Shown here: piece after piece, positions 54,422-55,405 of the stretch
Numbering within the stretch: position 1 is the stretch's first letter
How the letters are laid out: the number at the start of each line of letters is the position of its first letter
IMG/VR virus record: IMGVR_UViG_3300008107_000064
Location: 1 to 55,405 of that record
Length of the DNA: 55,405 nt
Direction: 5' to 3' (one strand)
DNA from: a virus
Translations under genes and position numbers: made by a program
Notes under the pieces: generated by a model
What the model was told of the DNA's origin: nothing
The model's database searches: none
What the model saw: only the letters and a program-made list of their open reading frames with translations

Positions 54422-55405
54422 ATGCCGACAATCTTCTCACGCGGCGCTGCATCAGCTCTGGCTCTTGGATTTGGCAAGGTCAGTTCTATACTCACTGACT
54501 CCTTCTTCAAATATGTGACCCTGTTATTGCCCGGAAACGGCACCAATGCTGCACAGAATAACACGTTTCTGGATAGCAGTTCTAATAACTTCACGATCAC
54601 CCGCAACGGCAACACAACCCAAGGCACGTTTAGCCCATATGGGTCGAACTGGTCTATGAATACGTCTGTCACCGGTAGCTATCTGACAATCCCTCAAAAT
54701 ACAGCATTTGCCTTTGGTACTGGTGACTTCACCATTGAAGCATGGGTTATGCGTAATGAAGGCTCCCGCCAGCAAGGTATTGTTGATACGCGCGGCGCAG
54801 GCAGCGGCGCTGTTGGTGTACTGTTTTACCTGACTGCACAAGGTTATCTGGCAGCGTTTGATGGGACTAGCACATATATTGGCGGCAGCGTTGCCACGGT
54901 GATGCCGGGGTATCAGGCAAATGGGTTGTGGACGCATGTAGCTATCACGCGCAGCGGAACAACAACGCGCCTATTTATTAATGGAACTATTGTTGCGACT
55001 CTTGCTGGTGACACACGCAACTACGCCAATGGTGCAAGCGGTACGCTGATTGCAAGGCAATTTGGCTCAACAGCTAACGACTGGATTGGCTGGATTAGCA
55101 ACGTCCGCATCGTAAAGGGAACAGCCCTTTACACGGCAACCTTCACGCCAAGCACCACGCCACTTACAGCGGTTAGTGGAACGTCTTTGTTGACCTGTCA
55201 AAGCAATCGCTTCGTAGATAACAGCGGCAATAACTTTACAGTCACGCCGACTGGCACTCCGCGTGTTCAAAGATACAGCCCCTTCAGCCCAACTGCTTCG
55301 TACAGTGCGGCAACTGTTGGTGGTTCTGGGTACTTTGATGGCAGCGGAGATTCATTGACCGCAGCTAATAATGTCGCGCTTCAACTTGGTTCAACATACA
55401 CCGCA
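54422..55405 (+). CDS. LamG-domain tail fibre, N-terminal part (3' end outside window)
   Basis: 328 residues visible, open to the last base. After a short N-terminus comes a first LamG/concanavalin-like module: LLPGNGTNAAQNNTFLDSSS, NTAFAFGTGDFTIEAWVM, LWTHVAITRSGTTTRLFING and DWIGWISNVRIVKGTALY. A second module begins at about 300 (GSGYFDGSGDSLTAANNVAL) and is cut by the window end. LamG modules bind sugars or protein surfaces, so this is a candidate receptor-binding fibre. It probably continues into the glycine-rich end at 2-595. Confidence 0.82.
   Translation, partial: MPTIFSRGAASALALGFGKVSSILTDSFFKYVTLLLPGNGTNAAQNNTFLDSSSNNFTITRNGNTTQGTFSPYGSNWSMNTSVTGSYLTIPQNTAFAFGTGDFTIEAWVMRNEGSRQQGIVDTRGAGSGAVGVLFYLTAQGYLAAFDGTSTYIGGSVATVMPGYQANGLWTHVAITRSGTTTRLFINGTIVATLAGDTRNYANGASGTLIARQFGSTANDWIGWISNVRIVKGTALYTATFTPSTTPLTAVSGTSLLTCQSNRFVDNSGNNFTVTPTGTPRVQRYSPFSPTASYSAATVGGSGYFDGSGDSLTAANNVALQLGSTYTA

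Overview
This window is almost all of one tailed-phage genome (Caudoviricetes). The virion genes point to a short-tailed podovirus: large and small terminase, SU10-type portal, scaffold-like protein, HK97-type capsid protein, adaptors, a nozzle-like tail protein, large internal proteins and many fibre genes, with no tail tube, sheath or tape-measure gene recognised. The host is most likely an alphaproteobacterium. The phage carries a GcrA-like cell-cycle regulator, a GapR/DUF2312 nucleoid protein and a holin of the three-TM gene-transfer-agent family, all typical of that class. I see no integrase, reverse transcriptase, CRISPR array or rRNA, and no tRNA stood out by eye.

Layout. (1) 1-12892, rightward: end of a glycine-rich fibre gene, membrane/lysis cassette (3TM holin, N-acetylmuramidase), adaptor, fibre, nozzle and a run of large internal or ejection-type proteins. 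(2) 12893-21923, leftward: a tightly overlapping operon. In transcription order it holds a Sak4-like ATPase, ssDNA-binding-like protein, HTH protein, small unknowns, YqaJ exonuclease, adenine-type methyltransferase, PD-(D/E)XK nuclease, SF2 helicase, VRR-NUC nuclease, small unknowns, a secreted lytic transglycosylase, a GcrA-like regulator and an SGNH hydrolase. (3) 22021-24470, rightward: a small HTH regulator and a primase-polymerase/helicase, closed by a terminator. (4) 24483-28180, leftward: an array of small unknown genes. Seven of their starts carry a repeated leader sequence, and five of these are extended into a promoter-like block containing GAATC. (5) 28409-55405, rightward: GapR-like protein, terminase, a very large multidomain protein, portal, GroES-like protein, scaffold, capsid, decoration proteins, adaptor, a collagen-like fibre, a methyltransferase-glycosyltransferase fusion and several fibre genes. 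The last of these runs off the window.

How the parts fit. No family A/B DNA polymerase is visible. The primase-polymerase/helicase, Sak4/ssDNA-binding/YqaJ recombination set and SF2 helicase suggest recombination-assisted replication that borrows host polymerase. Two ideas deserve follow-up. First, a possible phage GcrA-GANTC regulon driving the small-gene array through repeated leaders. Second, a GPT-triplet collagen fibre next to a GT2 glycosyltransferase fusion, which suggests glycosylated virion fibres. The two window ends look like parts of one LamG plus poly-glycine adhesin gene, but a direct join puts an early stop in frame, so some sequence is probably missing between them.
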